Made by a program: the position numbers and the translations under genes
The notes under the pieces: model-generated
Databases searched by the model: none
Seen by the model: the letters and a program-made list of their open reading frames with translations, nothing else
What the model was told of the DNA's origin: nothing
In this document: one piece after another, positions 33,153-45,031 of the stretch
How positions within the stretch are numbered: position 1 is the stretch's first letter
Layout of the letters: each line of letters begins with the position of its first letter
Assembly: GCA_019426215.1 (NCBI GenBank)
Contig: CM033401.1
Location: forward strand, 17,737,134-17,801,133
Direction of reading: 5' to 3'
Length of the DNA: 64,000 nucleotides
Source: Buddleja alternifolia
Lineage: Eukaryota > Streptophyta > Magnoliopsida > Lamiales > Scrophulariaceae

Positions 33153-36100
33153 AAATAGAACTTCCCTTTTTGATAGTGGATACATCTGTATGGTACTTTG
33201 ATAGTGGATCGTCAAGGCACATGACAGGTTCCAAAGATCTTCTGATCAACTATCAAGCTGCCAATGGTCCTCAGGTTGTATTTAGTGACAACTCCAAAGG
33301 TAAAACTAAAGGTATAGGTACTGTGCATAGGGGGAACATCATGATAAGTGATGTTTATTTTGTTGAGGGTCTGAAGCACAATTTATTAAGCATAAGTCAA
33401 TTCTGTGATAAAGGCTTTGAAGTCATATTCTCAAGTGACTGCTGCTATATAAACGACGCTAAGACTAAGTCTACTAAACTGAAAGGAAAAAGAACTAATA
33501 ACACATATATAGTAGATTGGGGTTCAACACTTGATAACAACCCAACATGTTTTGTTGCTAAAAATGAATCTAAAATGGGTTGGTTATGCCATAGAAAAAT
33601 GAATCACCTCAACTTTAAGACAATCTCTCAGCTTATAAGTCAAATCTTGTAGAGGGATTACCAAATGGACCATTTCATAAGGATCGTCTTTGTGACGCTT
33701 GTCAAATGGGTAAACAAGTTAAGTCATCGTTCAAGAGAAAACCTCATCTATCTACGTCTAGAATACTTGAACTACTTCACATGGATTTGTTTGGACCTGT
33801 TCAAACAATCAGTGTAAGCGGTAAAAAGTATACTTTGGTGATAGTAGATGATTTCTCTCGATTTACTTGGGTGGAATTTCTTTCATCCAAAGATGAAACA
33901 TGTGACAAGTTAACAACGCTTATTCGACAACTTCAAATATTGAAATATCTTAAGGTTGCAAGAATAAGAAGCGATCACGGTACTGAGTTTACTAACAAGA
34001 TTGTTGAGGAGTTTTGTGCGGAAAATGGAATACATCATGAGTATTCAGCTCCCAGAACACACCAACAAAATGGTGTTGCTGAGCGCCGGAACCGAACGCT
34101 TAAGGAAGCCGCTAGGACTATGTTAGCAGAATCCAAGCTCGCTCCTAGATTTTGGGCCGAAGCAATCAACACTGCCTGTTACAGTCAAAACCGCTGCATG
34201 ATCAACAAATAGCATGGGAAAACTCCATATGAATTGTGGAAGGGACGTAAGCCAAATGTTTCATATTTTCACGTCTTTGGTTCTAAATGTTTTATCCATA
34301 ATAATGGATCCCAAAGCCTAAAGACTTTTGATCCTAAAGCGGATGATGGAATCTTTCTAGGCTACGCCAAGAATGGAAAGAATTTTTGCATTCTAAATAA
34401 GATCAAATTGAAGGTTGAGGAATCTATTCATGTTGTTTTTGATGATGCTAACCAAGAACCGAGTAAGGTTAATATAAATGATGTAGGAGTTGAAGATCTA
34501 TGTCATCAAGCGTCTAAGGTTAACATTGATGATGACAGTGACGATGATGATGAGATCTCAGTGCCTCCTCCTAAGATTACTCGTGAGATTACTCTGGATA
34601 ATCATGTAAGAAATGCTGATGATCATAAAGAGAGTTATCATCAAGAGCAAACAAGGAATTGTGAACTTGAAGCGCCTACGCAAGAAGGTAGTCAAGCGTC
34701 TGATCCTCAAGCGCCTGTTCAACCTCTTAACCCCATTCAACCAGACAGATTATGGCTGCGAGATCATCCACCAGAGCAAATTATTAGATATATTGGAGCG
34801 CCTGTTAGAACTAAAGCCGCTACATTCAATGAGGCTATGTTCGCAAGCTTTTTATCTCAAATGGAACCAAAGAAAGTGGATGAAGCGCTAAGTGATCCAA
34901 GTTGGATTGAAGCCATGCAAAAAGAACTTAATCAGTTTGAGCGTAGTAAGGTTTGGACACTAGTACAAAGACCAACTCACCAAGGAGTTATTGGAACTAG
35001 ATGGGTATATAGAAACAAGATGGATGAGAACGGCATTATTATAAGAAATAAGGCCAGACTCGTAGCTCAAGGATATTGCCAAGAGGAGGGTATTGACTTT
35101 GATGAGACATACGCTCCTGTCGCTCGTCTTGAAGCAATCCGCATGTTTCTAGCGTATGCAGCGTTCAATAAGTTCATGGTGTATCAAATGGACGAGAAGA
35201 GTGCTTTCCTGAATGGTAAACTCCAAGAAGAAGTGTATGTGGAGCAACCACCGGGATTTATCAACAATCATGGTAAGGGTATGGTTTACAAGCTAGACAA
35301 AGCACTTTATGGGCTTAAGCAAGCACCCCGAGCATGGTATGACACTCTCTCTATCTTTCTTATTGGTAAAGGCTTTTCAAAAGGCAGCGTTGACACAACG
35401 TTATTTAAAATTACCAATAACGAAGATATTCTCTTAGTCCAAATTTATGTTGATGATATTATATTTGGTTCTACTAACAAGCGTCTGTGTGAGAAATTTT
35501 CGAAAATGAAGCAAGAACAATTTGAAATGAGCATGATGGATGAATTAACTTTTTTCTTAGGACTACAAGTTAAACAACTCCCTAATGGAATATTTATTAA
35601 CCAAGCTAAATATACAAGAGATATGATTAAGAAATTTGGTATGGAAAATGCATCATATTCAAAAATTCCAATGAGCCAAACGCTTAAGTTAGATAAAGAT
35701 GAAAGTGGAAAGAAAGTTGATATCACTAATTATAGAGGTATCATTGGATCACTTCTTTATCTTACTGCCAGTAGACCTGATATTATGTTTTCAGTATGCA
35801 TGTGTGCACGATTTCAAGCTGATCCTAAAGAGTCACACTTAATTGCTGCCAAGAAGATCCTTAAATACCTAAAAGGCACACAGAATGTGGGGTAATGGTA
35901 TCCTAGGGATTCTCTTTTGAACTAATTGGTTACTCAGATGCAGATTTTGCAGGTTGCAAAATAGATCGTAAAAGCACTAGTGGTACTTATCAATTTCTAG
36001 GTGATAGGTTAGTTTCATGGCATAGTAAGAAACAACAATCCATAGCTACCTCCACAGCCGAAGCTGAGTATGTAGCTGCAGGAAGTTGTTGTGCACAAGT

Positions 36101-36392
36101 ATTATGGATGAGGCAACAACTTAGAGATTATGGAACAATCCTAGGTCTAACCCCTATTCATTGTGATAACCAAAGCGCTCTAGCCATGACTCAAAACCCT
36201 GTTCTTCATTCCAGAACCAAACACATTGACATTAGATACCATTTCCTTCGTGACCACGTTCAAAAGAAAGATATCTCCATGCACTTTATTGGAACTGACA
36301 AACAATTGGCAGATATCTTCACCAAAGCGCTCAATGAACAACGTTTTCTCACTTTGAGAAGTGAACTAGGTATGATTAATTTAAAGGCTTAA
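33153..36392 (+). pseudogene. Element B pol (PR-INT-RT-RNaseH), lightly broken
   Basis: Protease motif FDSGSSRHM near 33190. The integrase zinc region is split by a frame change near 33650; the core has RSDHGTEF and GVAERRNR, with a stop near 34210. RT (34234-35895) has YVDDI. RNase H has GYSDADF and HCDNQSA, ending at 36392. A stop near 35893 and a one-base loss just after it separate RT from RNase H. All motif residues are present and only a handful of lesions are seen, so B is younger than A. Confidence 0.9.
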
Positions 36393-37250
36393 TCATCAAG
36401 CATCATACTTTATTACACATATAATTTAGGGGGAATCCACTTGATTTATGTCTAAAAGCTTTCTTTGAAAAAAACAAAACAAATGGTACAAGTTGTCAAA
36501 TTTAGAGGGAACCTTAAAATTATACTTGAACATAACTGTAAGCGTCAATGATCAAAATTTTTAGATGCATGATCATCAACGCTCAGTATTATTGTTGCAT
36601 AAAATATTGGACGCTCAAACATAAAAAGAACCTTGACTTTAAGCGTCTATATTACAACAGTTATAATGAATACCAACCAATGGTATCAAGTTAAGCGTTG
36701 AAACTATTCCATTCAACACTTAATATAAAAATATTTTTAAAAAAAATCATGCATAAATTTTTTACACGCTTCTTGAAGTAGTGGATAGACTCAACGGTCT
36801 ATTGTGTACTCTATTCACACGCTTCTATCACATCAAACTGGCGGGTAATCAAAAACTTTTTCAAAATGACTGTTCAGAGATAGCACGTGTTTGTGTACGT
36901 GTCAGTGTACAAACGGGCGCGTGCGTTACACTTTGAAAATGCCAAACGTTTTAAAATTTTAACTCGGATGTCAAATCTTTATATATGAGAATTACCAAAT
37001 GTAACTTCTCTCTATTACACAAAACTCGCATCCGCAGTTAATGAATTTATGGCTGAGATTCAAAAATCGTTACACGTGTCTAAATCCTACAGAGACTAGA
37101 GAACACAAGTTTCAAAAACTCTTTACTGTGTCATTTAAAATACAATTTCTGCAGAAAGACAATTCACTTTTACTCAAACATATCTGCTAAACTTATTTTC
37201 TCTCTCTCAAAGCAAAAGAAAATCTCAGTTCATCTCTTTCACTAAAAAAA
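36393..37250 (+). other. Element B spacer between pol and 3' ORF
   Basis: No ORF. Contains the post-pol polypurine motifs (36423-36434 intact, and about 36500-36511 with one G changed to A), then an AT-rich leader to the ATG at 37251. Confidence 0.7.
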
Positions 37251-37661
37251 ATGGCACCAAAGAAATCTTCGTCTACTTCTGCTGAAATTACCATCAAGGT
37301 GACTGAAGGCCTTGTTGTCGACTGGAAATTTCTCTATGAACAACCTTAGATCAACCTAACAGACATGATGGACATGGTCGTCAAAGCTGGGCTCAAACCG
37401 TTCTTGACCCGATACTCATATATGCTTCGAACTGAAGTCGATACCTTTTGGAAGACTGCTAAACTTTCAGAGGACAAGAAGTCTATCTCTTGTCTAATTT
37501 CTTTATCCAAGAAGGAGTCTCCAAAGGAATTTCTCTTATCTGCTTCCACCATTGCCAAGAACTTCAATCTTCCAAATGAGGGTGAGGCATTGGATTGCAT
37601 TACATCAAAACAGATCAAGGAAGCCTGGACAACCATGAGTGCGTACGACGATGTGCCCTAC
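37251..37661 (+). pseudogene. Element B 3' ORF, N-terminal part, cut by element D
   Basis: Starts MAPKKSSS, closely like the C copy. One stop (TAG near 37348) is followed by open frame (37365-37661) with FLTRYSYM and 'TKQIKEAW'-like sequence, ending at VPY where the D LTR starts. CCTAC at 37657-37661 is the expected target duplication. Confidence 0.85.
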
Positions 37662-39204
37662 TGTTGGTCCCAAGTGGCATACGAAAGGGTTTAGAAGGGG
37701 GGTTGAATAGACCCTGAAGTCTTTTTCGACTTGAAAAGATTTCGTATGAAAAGGTTTTTTGGACGCTTGAAAAGGGTAGACGCTTGAAGTGTCTAACGCT
37801 TGACTTAAGCGTTCACTTAAAATATTGGTGCTTTGGTGAAGCGTCTGATGAAGACTATTTTATAAAGTTAGCTCATATTTCAAGAATTGAATACTTTGAC
37901 CAAGTAGGTTAGGCGTTCAGTTCTTTTAATCAGTGTTAGCACAGCGGAATGATTTTTGGAGTCTTCTCTTTGAAAGTTTTAGCATCACAAGAGGTTCTGT
38001 GTTACTTAGCTTTTGATTGTGTTTTACTTATGCAATGATATGATAGATGAAGGAATTGACTGAAAAGTAAATGACACAAAGTTTGTAAGGTTCGTTGGAT
38101 GGTGTAATCCCAACTACATCCTTCTTCTCCTTTGCACTCGGAGGCAATCCACTAAAATGATTCTCAAAGAATCACACACAATCTTCTACAAATTAGGGAG
38201 AGATAGATGTCGATGACTTGAGCTCCTTGATCACACAGATTTTTGCTCCAAACCACTTCAATCCTCTTGCTTCTTTCACCCAGAAATAGTGCAAGTATCC
38301 AACTTCGACTTCACACAGATCGCGAGGCTTGGATGGGGTTTTCTAAAATGGTTTGTTTGATTTTGATGAAGTTCAAACAACTTGGGAATATCTCAGTAGG
38401 AAAGTGGTTTCTTCAAAAAGAATGTTTTAGATATTTGTTGACTGTCTCAGGATTTGAAGAAAAGCAAGTGAAATGTTTTCTTGAATATTCTGGCTTTTCT
38501 GAGAATTTAAGGAATGAGACTTCAATGCAACTGCAATTCGACTTGATAATTGTTCTCTTCTTTTGTCTTGTTGTTGAAGTTCTATTTATAGGCATTCTTG
38601 GAGAAAGTGTCCATTTGACACATGCACTGGCGCGTGTCTCTCACTTTCTCGAGTGAACAACTTTTGTCCTTTTTCCTGAAAATCTGCTGCACAAAAGTTG
38701 GTGCTGCAGTCTGAGATAGTTGACAGTCCAATAGGGTGGCTTCTCCGTACGTCTGAAAGTTCTTATCAAATTTAATGCTCTTATCAGCATTTAATGCATT
38801 TGAATTAAATATCCGTTGGTACTTAATGCTTTGAGAATATTTGCATTAAACTCCTTCTGGACTTAGAAATAAATTCAGGTCAAATCACTTCTGTCCCATA
38901 AGGTAACGCTTGATGTAGCTGGTCAATTGAACGCTTGGAGACTGTATCTTCTTTAAGAGATCAGGCGTTTGAGTCTTCGAACTTTACCACTGATAAACTC
39001 ACTCAAAAATTATCAGACGCTCAGCCTAAGACTACTTTGCCTATCAATCTAAAATAAAATAAAACAAAGCCTAATAAGCCTATTACAAATCTAACGCTTC
39101 AAAGCTTATACAAATTTTTACCAAAATAAAACTTACATATTTTTGGGGTCTAACAAAAAGTCCTAATTGTCATCATCAAAACTTCTTACATGAAATTCCT
39201 AACA
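37662..39204 (-). repeat. Element D 3' LTR
   Basis: 1543 bp in minus orientation, from CTAACA at 39199-39204 to TGTTGGTCCC at 37662. TATA box at 38583-38590 (minus strand). By eye it is closest to solo LTR S and the E LTR. Confidence 0.92.
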
Positions 39205-39218
39205 ATTTCCCCCTTTTT
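39205..39218 (-). promoter_or_regulatory. Element D polypurine tract
   Basis: Minus strand AAAAAGGGGGAAAT abuts the LTR start. Confidence 0.9.
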
Positions 39219-39439
39219 GATGATGGCAATACTTACTCTTTTATAGTTCAAGAGGTATACAGCCAAAAGTAAAAGTTAGCTTTGATTAGATAACGTTAGT
39301 TCAAGTTAGTTACGCTTCAACGAGATGTTTCACCTAAAAATGATGCATTTTATATATATCGAGAATTACGAGCATTTTTACAACTGAACAAGTAAAGAAA
39401 TAAAAGACAAGAGTATAGATAATGTAAAATCAGAAAGTT

Positions 39440-39759
39440 TTAACGTCTTTGTCTGACTTTGTATCGCTTGGGTATTTCAGCTCGGATAGCTTCAGTCAGA
39501 TTGTCTTCCAAGGTCATCATTGCTTCATGATCTTTGTTGATTATGAGCTTGTTTTCTTCTTGTTGTCTCTTTTTGAAGGCAGTAAAATGATTGTCCCAGT
39601 CAGTTGGGTCAATACCAATATACCTTAGGCAGATTCGAAAAGCTTGGATAAAGTCAGTCATCTTCCTCTCTTTAGCTAAGATTTTTGGATCTGTAGGTTT
39701 TGGAATGGACGTTCTTTGAAGAGGGATGTCAAATTGTTCAAGCAGTGCTCTTGTAGGTA
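39440..39759 (-). pseudogene. Element D 3' ORF, C-terminal tail
   Basis: An open 73-aa segment (39440-39661) with 'FRICLRYIGIDP' and its upstream coding sequence up to the CACTA insertion point. The rest of the ORF resumes at 49905 on the other side of the transposon. Confidence 0.88.
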
Positions 39760-40170
39760 CACTATTACAGAAGAGGTCTGTTACAGCGGTTTTTTTTCCA
39801 CTATTACAGCGGTTTTAACCGCTGTAATACGTATCGCTGTAATTGGTATGTTTACTATTACAGCGGTTAAAAACCGCTGTAAAATGAGCCCTATTACAGC
39901 GGTTCAATAACGAACCGCTGTAATAGGTAAATAAAAATAAAAATTAACTGTAAAAACCGTAGCCTGTTACAGCGGTTCGTTTCTGAACCGCTGTAACAGT
40001 GAACACTATTACAGCGGTTCGTTGATGAACCGCTGTAACAGTGAACCCTGTTACAGCGGTTCGTTTCTGAACCGCTGTAACAGGGTTCACTGTTACAGCG
40101 GTTCATCAACGAACCGCTGTAATAGTGTTCACTGTTACAGCGGTTCAGAAACGAACCGCTGTAACGTGAT
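39760..40170. repeat. CACTA left terminal and subterminal repeats
   Basis: About ten copies of TTACAGCGGTT or its reverse complement, mostly paired as inverted units around short spacers such as CGTTTCTGA or CGTTGATGA. In En/Spm such subterminal units bind the element's own TNPA-type protein. Confidence 0.9.
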
Positions 40171-40422
40171 TTTTATTTTTTTATTTTTTTCTGTTATAAT
40201 TTCAGCTAGAGCTATATCCTTCCCACAAGCTCAAAATTCAACTCATCAATAACACATAAAACAAACCAATTGCTCAACAGAAACAACAAATTCAAATCCA
40301 AAATTAATTTCATTCACCAAATAATAATCTCTAATAATTACAAATAATAACGAGTTTACAATAAACCAATATAAACTAATCACTGCTTTTAAATCAAATA
40401 AAAATTTACAATAATTTTCAAC

Positions 40423-43400
40423 TTACACCGCCGGCATATCAAAAGCGCATTTAAAAATGTATTGTGCCAATTCAGAACGTGCTTCATCAAGTTGCTCTAT
40501 AGTGTAAGTGGCGTACTGACAATCAGCAAAGTACTGCAAGACAAATATTAAAATCCAACAAAAATGTTTAATAACTTAAAAGGGACATTAGAATTTGATT
40601 AATATTAATTAGGATTATGCATACCGTCGGTGGGATTATAGATTCTCCGTGTCTAATAATATCTTTCATGAATTTCATGACGAAGAACCCACAATCTATG
40701 GCATTTATTTGAATGGGGCACTACAAATTAAATTCAAATCAAAATTGTATTAGAACAAATAACTTTTATACGAATAATTTCTTGAAACTATAATTAAAAT
40801 AATATAATTAAACTAACCTGTATACAACTCCATGTACAGGCCTTGTTTTTTGCTTTGATCTTTTGGTTGTTTTTATTTGCTCGAAACATCAAGACAGCGC
40901 TGTTAAAAACATCAAAAATCAAGGAAATATGTCAATATCAAGCAAATATATATATATGAAGTCTAGTTATAATATATATACTTTAAACTTAATATTAAAT
41001 ATAATATAATGGATACATTTAATTGAATGATAAAACTTACTGATTGATCATATCTTTCATATCATGTCGGTTATTTGGATTACCGTGCAAAGAATCCAAA
41101 TAATAAACGATCTCTTTAATTGGATCAATCACGAGCAACAACCAATGGCCCCTAATCAGCATATTCAAAAGAAAAATTTTAAATTAGTTATGCCTACGTA
41201 ACAAATTTTACAAAATAACAATGTGTCTTTAGTAGCTCACCCGGAGTTGTAAGGTGCAAGAAACAACTTCCCCTCCAGTGCACTACCTATCATAGTATTT
41301 GCTATATATTGCGATTTGTCAACAAGCTGCGTGGGAGTAATTCCTGCTGCCGCAGATATAGAATGTGGGCTAAGGAACCCGAATTTATTTTGTTTTTGTT
41401 CGGGGACCACGTGATTAACCCACAAACACCTACAATTGAGCATAAAATAAATTTGAGTAACAAAAATAAACATAGTTCAAATTAATGCAGTAAAATAATT
41501 TAATTAAAAGCTTACTTTTTCTTAATTAATATTTAAAAACTTACTTGATGTAAGCAGTAATGATAGAGGCTCCTATCTGTTCTTTATGCACAAAGTCACC
41601 GATCTCCTCCCGCCCAATATATTCTGGAAAGGGGATATTGAAGATTTCCTCGGGTATGTCTATCCGGATAGTGTTATCAGCAGCCATCATCCCAAAGAAC
41701 CTTTCAAGAATTGCAAGTGAATTAGGGGGTGGAGCAGGAGGGTTGGCCACTAGAGAAGGAGGGTTGGCCACTAGAGGTGTATTTTTGACATGTGAGTGCT
41801 TCGTCATCTCTGATTTGCTTTTTCCGAGTGATGCTTTGGATTTTCCGAGAGACTATAAGCAAAAGAAAACAAAACGTGGGCGTTATCAATGAAAGTATAT
41901 TTATTAACATTAAACAATTGTTATAATTTAATAATGACTAGCTATTAATAATAATTACGTACCGATGCATCACCGACAATCACAAGACTCTTAGGCCAAG
42001 CAACCATGTATCCCACAGCCTCAGATACTGTGAACACTCCTTCATCATCGAGAGGGACTGGTAAGGGTGCAATATCTTCAATTGCAATGTCAATCGACAC
42101 TTTCACGAGGTGGGAGGCTAATGGACATGTATGCAATGTTCTATCCTTTGGTTGATTGTACATTGTTCCTCTTGCCACCAAACGATAACACGGTGTAGAA
42201 AGTGCTAATTGACACTGCACCACATCCTACATACATATATATATATATATACCATTATATTAGAAAATGTTGTATATCATACAGAAATATAGGATTGTAA
42301 GTTACATTATCACTAAACAATATGCTTTTCATTAATTACCTGAGGAAGGTCTTTCACTTCTGGGCAGCTATCTTTCAAAGAAACCGCCTCTTCTGTATGT
42401 GGCTGCTGCGACGACCCAGACGCCCTATGCTGCTCAAACTCGCGTCGCAATTCAAATAGTGATTGAGTGAGCATTTGAACCGTGTCTTGCAAGTTATCAA
42501 TCACCGTATTTTTTGAAGGCTTTGAATCCGAAAAGTAATCTGTTTGGGATACCCCAAAGCCTACACCCCTAACTCGACCCGGATGCTCCTTCTTTTTAAG
42601 AGCTATAGCCAGTATATCATTCCGGGTCTTCTCGGGTCCACTGTGGCTACCCTCTGTGATAAGCTTTCCTGTAATAATACATTTAAAAAATACAAAAATT
42701 TGTTATTTTAAAATTATTTTTAAAAAAGCATACAACACACTATATAACTAAAATTGCAAATAACTCACCATTGATTCCACTACTCTTTTAACATTGACAT
42801 TATCAATCTTGTTCTGGCTGTCAGAATGTGCAACCCTCCACACTAGTGCTCGTGTCACCTCTGTGACATCTGACCCAGCATCCTTTCTTTTATGCTTCTA
42901 TATAAGAAAATTTGTAAGGAAATAAATTTGATTAGAAAATTTGTAATTAAGGAGATTTGATTAGAAAATTTGTAAGGAAATTTGATTAGAATTACAACTT
43001 GTAACGAACTACGTACCTCAATATACTCCACTTGAGCATATCCAAGACGTGATGCCCTGTAAGGATATTCAGGGTCCTTTGCTCTTTCAGAATTGTCCTT
43101 ACGTAGTTGCTGTTCATTATATAATCAAGGCATTAGTCAATGTATATAGTTTCAAATAATTTAAAATGAAACCATAAATTAAAATAATTACCTGAAAAGC
43201 TTCACTTTGGCGTAATTCTACAAATTTTGTCCAATCTTCTTGAGATATACGATATTTTTCGGGTGGGCTTGAATTAATGTTCCCATCATCATCCTCTACC
43301 CAGATTCTGGTCAAGTAGCTCCTGTAGTTTCGAGCTAGCTTCCCAGCCTCGGCTAAGACGAACTTCTGTCTACTTTCGTCAATATCAAAGGCCAACTATA

Positions 43401-43758
43401 AAAAACAAAGAACAAAGTATATAAAAAATGTTAATTTAGAGAAAAAAAAACTACATTTACCAATTAAAAACATAATATATAATAACTAACTTACAGCTAT
43501 TTCATTCCAAATGGCATATTTTATTGCTGCAGGGACGCTGCGCCAATCACTGATAGTAATAGGGACCCTGTCACGAGCTATCACGCCAATGTAACCAACA
43601 AAAGTTGATTTATTTGGGTCAACTGGTTGACCATAATCGTTCCAACCAACTTGTAGCTTTATGCCTTTACTTTTGGCCTTTATTACTTTCTTCATTGCTG
43701 TAATACCTCTCCGTATCTCACTTTCAACACTTGGGTTTGCAGCACCTCCAGAATCCAT
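40423..43758 (-). CDS. CACTA second gene: Ptta/En/Spm-type transposase, DUF8039-like region and Ulp1-type protease
   Basis: My 12-exon model, about 725 aa: 43495-43758, 43192-43395, 43017-43109, 42769-42897, 42340-42668, 41963-42226, 41545-41852, 41241-41429, 41041-41151, 40818-40899, 40625-40720, 40423-40533. All introns have GT..AG ends. Ten of eleven joins keep frame; the 42769/42668 join is one base out, meaning a lesion or a wrong site. Exons 1-5 resemble the plant Ptta/En/Spm transposase family (KAKSKG, QEDWTKFVELR, GRVRGVG). Exon 6 resembles DUF8039 (vaWP near its end). Exons 8-12 form a C48 protease with His in GHWLLLVID, Asp in VYYLDSL, and Gln and Cys in CPIQINAIDCGFFV. In this family the fold removes SUMO-like proteins; the target here is unknown. 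Confidence 0.82.
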
Positions 43759-43895
43759 CTACAAGATTTCATAAGTGAAATTCAAATATTTCAACAACAA
43801 ACGAAAATAAATATATATGCATTAATCACATCATTAATCAGTTGGATCATATAAATCACATCAAAAAGTACAAAACCAAATATTGATAAGCTTAC

Positions 43896-43959
43896 ATTGG
43901 TAGTGGTCGTCGTGGTAGTGGCGGAGGAGAGGGTGACTGTGGTGGTATACGGTATCGAC
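43896..43959 (-). other. Possible non-coding exon between the two CACTA genes
   Basis: Bounded by an acceptor (TTTTGTAG|GTCG) and a donor (AAT|GTAAGC). A further donor-like CGATGAAAG|GTATTTG overlaps the stop of the upstream transposase ORF at about 44110. The ATG at 43758 is itself preceded by an acceptor (CTTGTAG). This suggests the second gene can be spliced from a transcript that starts upstream, as known for En/Spm. Confidence 0.45.
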
Positions 43960-44111
43960 CTACAAAAGCAAAAAAATACAGAAGTTAGTGTAACTCATTC
44001 ACTAATATAATATTACAAGCTGGTTCAATATAATTTACACTTTAACTGCATACTTAACAAAAGAGTTCAAATAAGTTACTCATATAATTATCAAATAAGT
44101 TCAAATACCTT

Positions 44112-45017
44112 TCATCGTTTTCTTTTTGTCGCTGGTTTACTAATATTTTGTGATCCCTCAGTACGACCATTTTGTTTAGTACGCCGACGAACAGAAGGAT
44201 TAATCCATATCCCTTCTTGGTGATCTTCTCGCATATACAATTCATCATCACTGATATCCAAGTCACCGTCACTATTTGTGGATTGTGAACCACCTAAGAT
44301 AGGATTTCCTCCATCATCTTCATTATATAGGCCATCATCCTCAATACAAGTATTTTTGTTTGCCGATAAAACAATGGACCACCTCTTATCGACAGGATCG
44401 GTGACAAAAAACACTTGTTTAGCTTGAGATGCCAAAATGAAAGGTTCATCTTTGTATCCCACCTTTTCAAGGTCTACTCGAGTAAAACCTATTTCACTAT
44501 CATCGACACCATTTTTATGGTCAACCCACCTACACCCAAATACAGGCACCCGAAACCAACTGTAATCCAACTCCCATATACGTTCAATCACCCCATAATA
44601 TGGTAAAGTGGCATAGATAGGGCTATTATCTTTCGCACTTGAGATATGCATTGCTTCAGCTACAAGACTCACCCCACTATTCTGCATTGTACTCCGTTCA
44701 TCTTGGTCTTTTGTATAAAATGTGACACCATTTATACGATAACCCGAATGACAAAATACGAATCTGCCCGGGCCCACCGACAACCGTGCCAATTTATCTG
44801 TAACTGAAAGTGAATTCTCATTTTGTTTCTCTTGAATACACTTTCGGAACCAATCGATAAAACTCTTGTTATGTTCTCTTGAAATCCAACTTTCATTTTT
44901 ACTTGAATTTATTCTCCTAAGTTGGTCCTTGTGCTCTTCGACATATGGCTCAACCTCATCGGTGTTGTGGAGCACATATAGGTGTGCCTGATCCTTTTGT
45001 GTGCTAGGAACACTCAC
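44112..45017 (-). CDS. CACTA transposase (TNP2/TNPD type), C-terminal part
   Basis: 301 aa. The first part (with QAHLYVLHNTDEVEPYV) and a DUF4216-like segment (about residues 95-210, with YYGVIERIWELDY and VFGCRWVD) are standard C-terminal parts of TNPD-like proteins and normally follow the N-terminal ORF in one polypeptide. The frame is open upstream of the listed Met to about 45050. The acidic and basic ends (DDGLYNEDDGG; RRRTKQNG near the C-terminus) may be nuclear-localising. It is separated from the N-terminal ORF by a one-base frame change in a G-run. The stop is at 44112. Confidence 0.88.
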   Translation of the reverse strand: MSVPSTQKDQAHLYVLHNTDEVEPYVEEHKDQLRRINSSKNESWISREHNKSFIDWFRKCIQEKQNENSLSVTDKLARLSVGPGRFVFCHSGYRINGVTFYTKDQDERSTMQNSGVSLVAEAMHISSAKDNSPIYATLPYYGVIERIWELDYSWFRVPVFGCRWVDHKNGVDDSEIGFTRVDLEKVGYKDEPFILASQAKQVFFVTDPVDKRWSIVLSANKNTCIEDDGLYNEDDGGNPILGGSQSTNSDGDLDISDDELYMREDHQEGIWINPSVRRRTKQNGRTEGSQNISKPATKRKR

Positions 45018-45031
45018 TAATTGCTTTCCAA

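Larger units (their letters stand above)
18147..37661 (+). mobile_element. Element B: SIRE-type copia, left and middle part, split by C and D
   Basis: A plus-strand element inserted in Z. Present are the 5' LTR (18147-19811), primer site, gag (interrupted at 20216 by C and resumed at 31247), pol, and the first 410 bp of the 3' ORF, cut at 37661 by D. Its remaining 3' ORF and 3' LTR are not in the window. The LTR belongs to a somewhat different subtype from those of D, S and E. Confidence 0.9.

Noticed and set aside
39770..40170. CRISPR-like regularly spaced palindromes
   Set aside because: Spacers are near-identical and palindromic, the context is a plant CACTA terminus with TIR and 3-bp duplication, and no cas genes exist here.
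39894..40252. Cys/Ser-rich repeat ORFs on both strands resembling a small repeat protein
   Set aside because: They are translations of the palindromic CACTA subterminal repeats, open on both strands for that reason alone.
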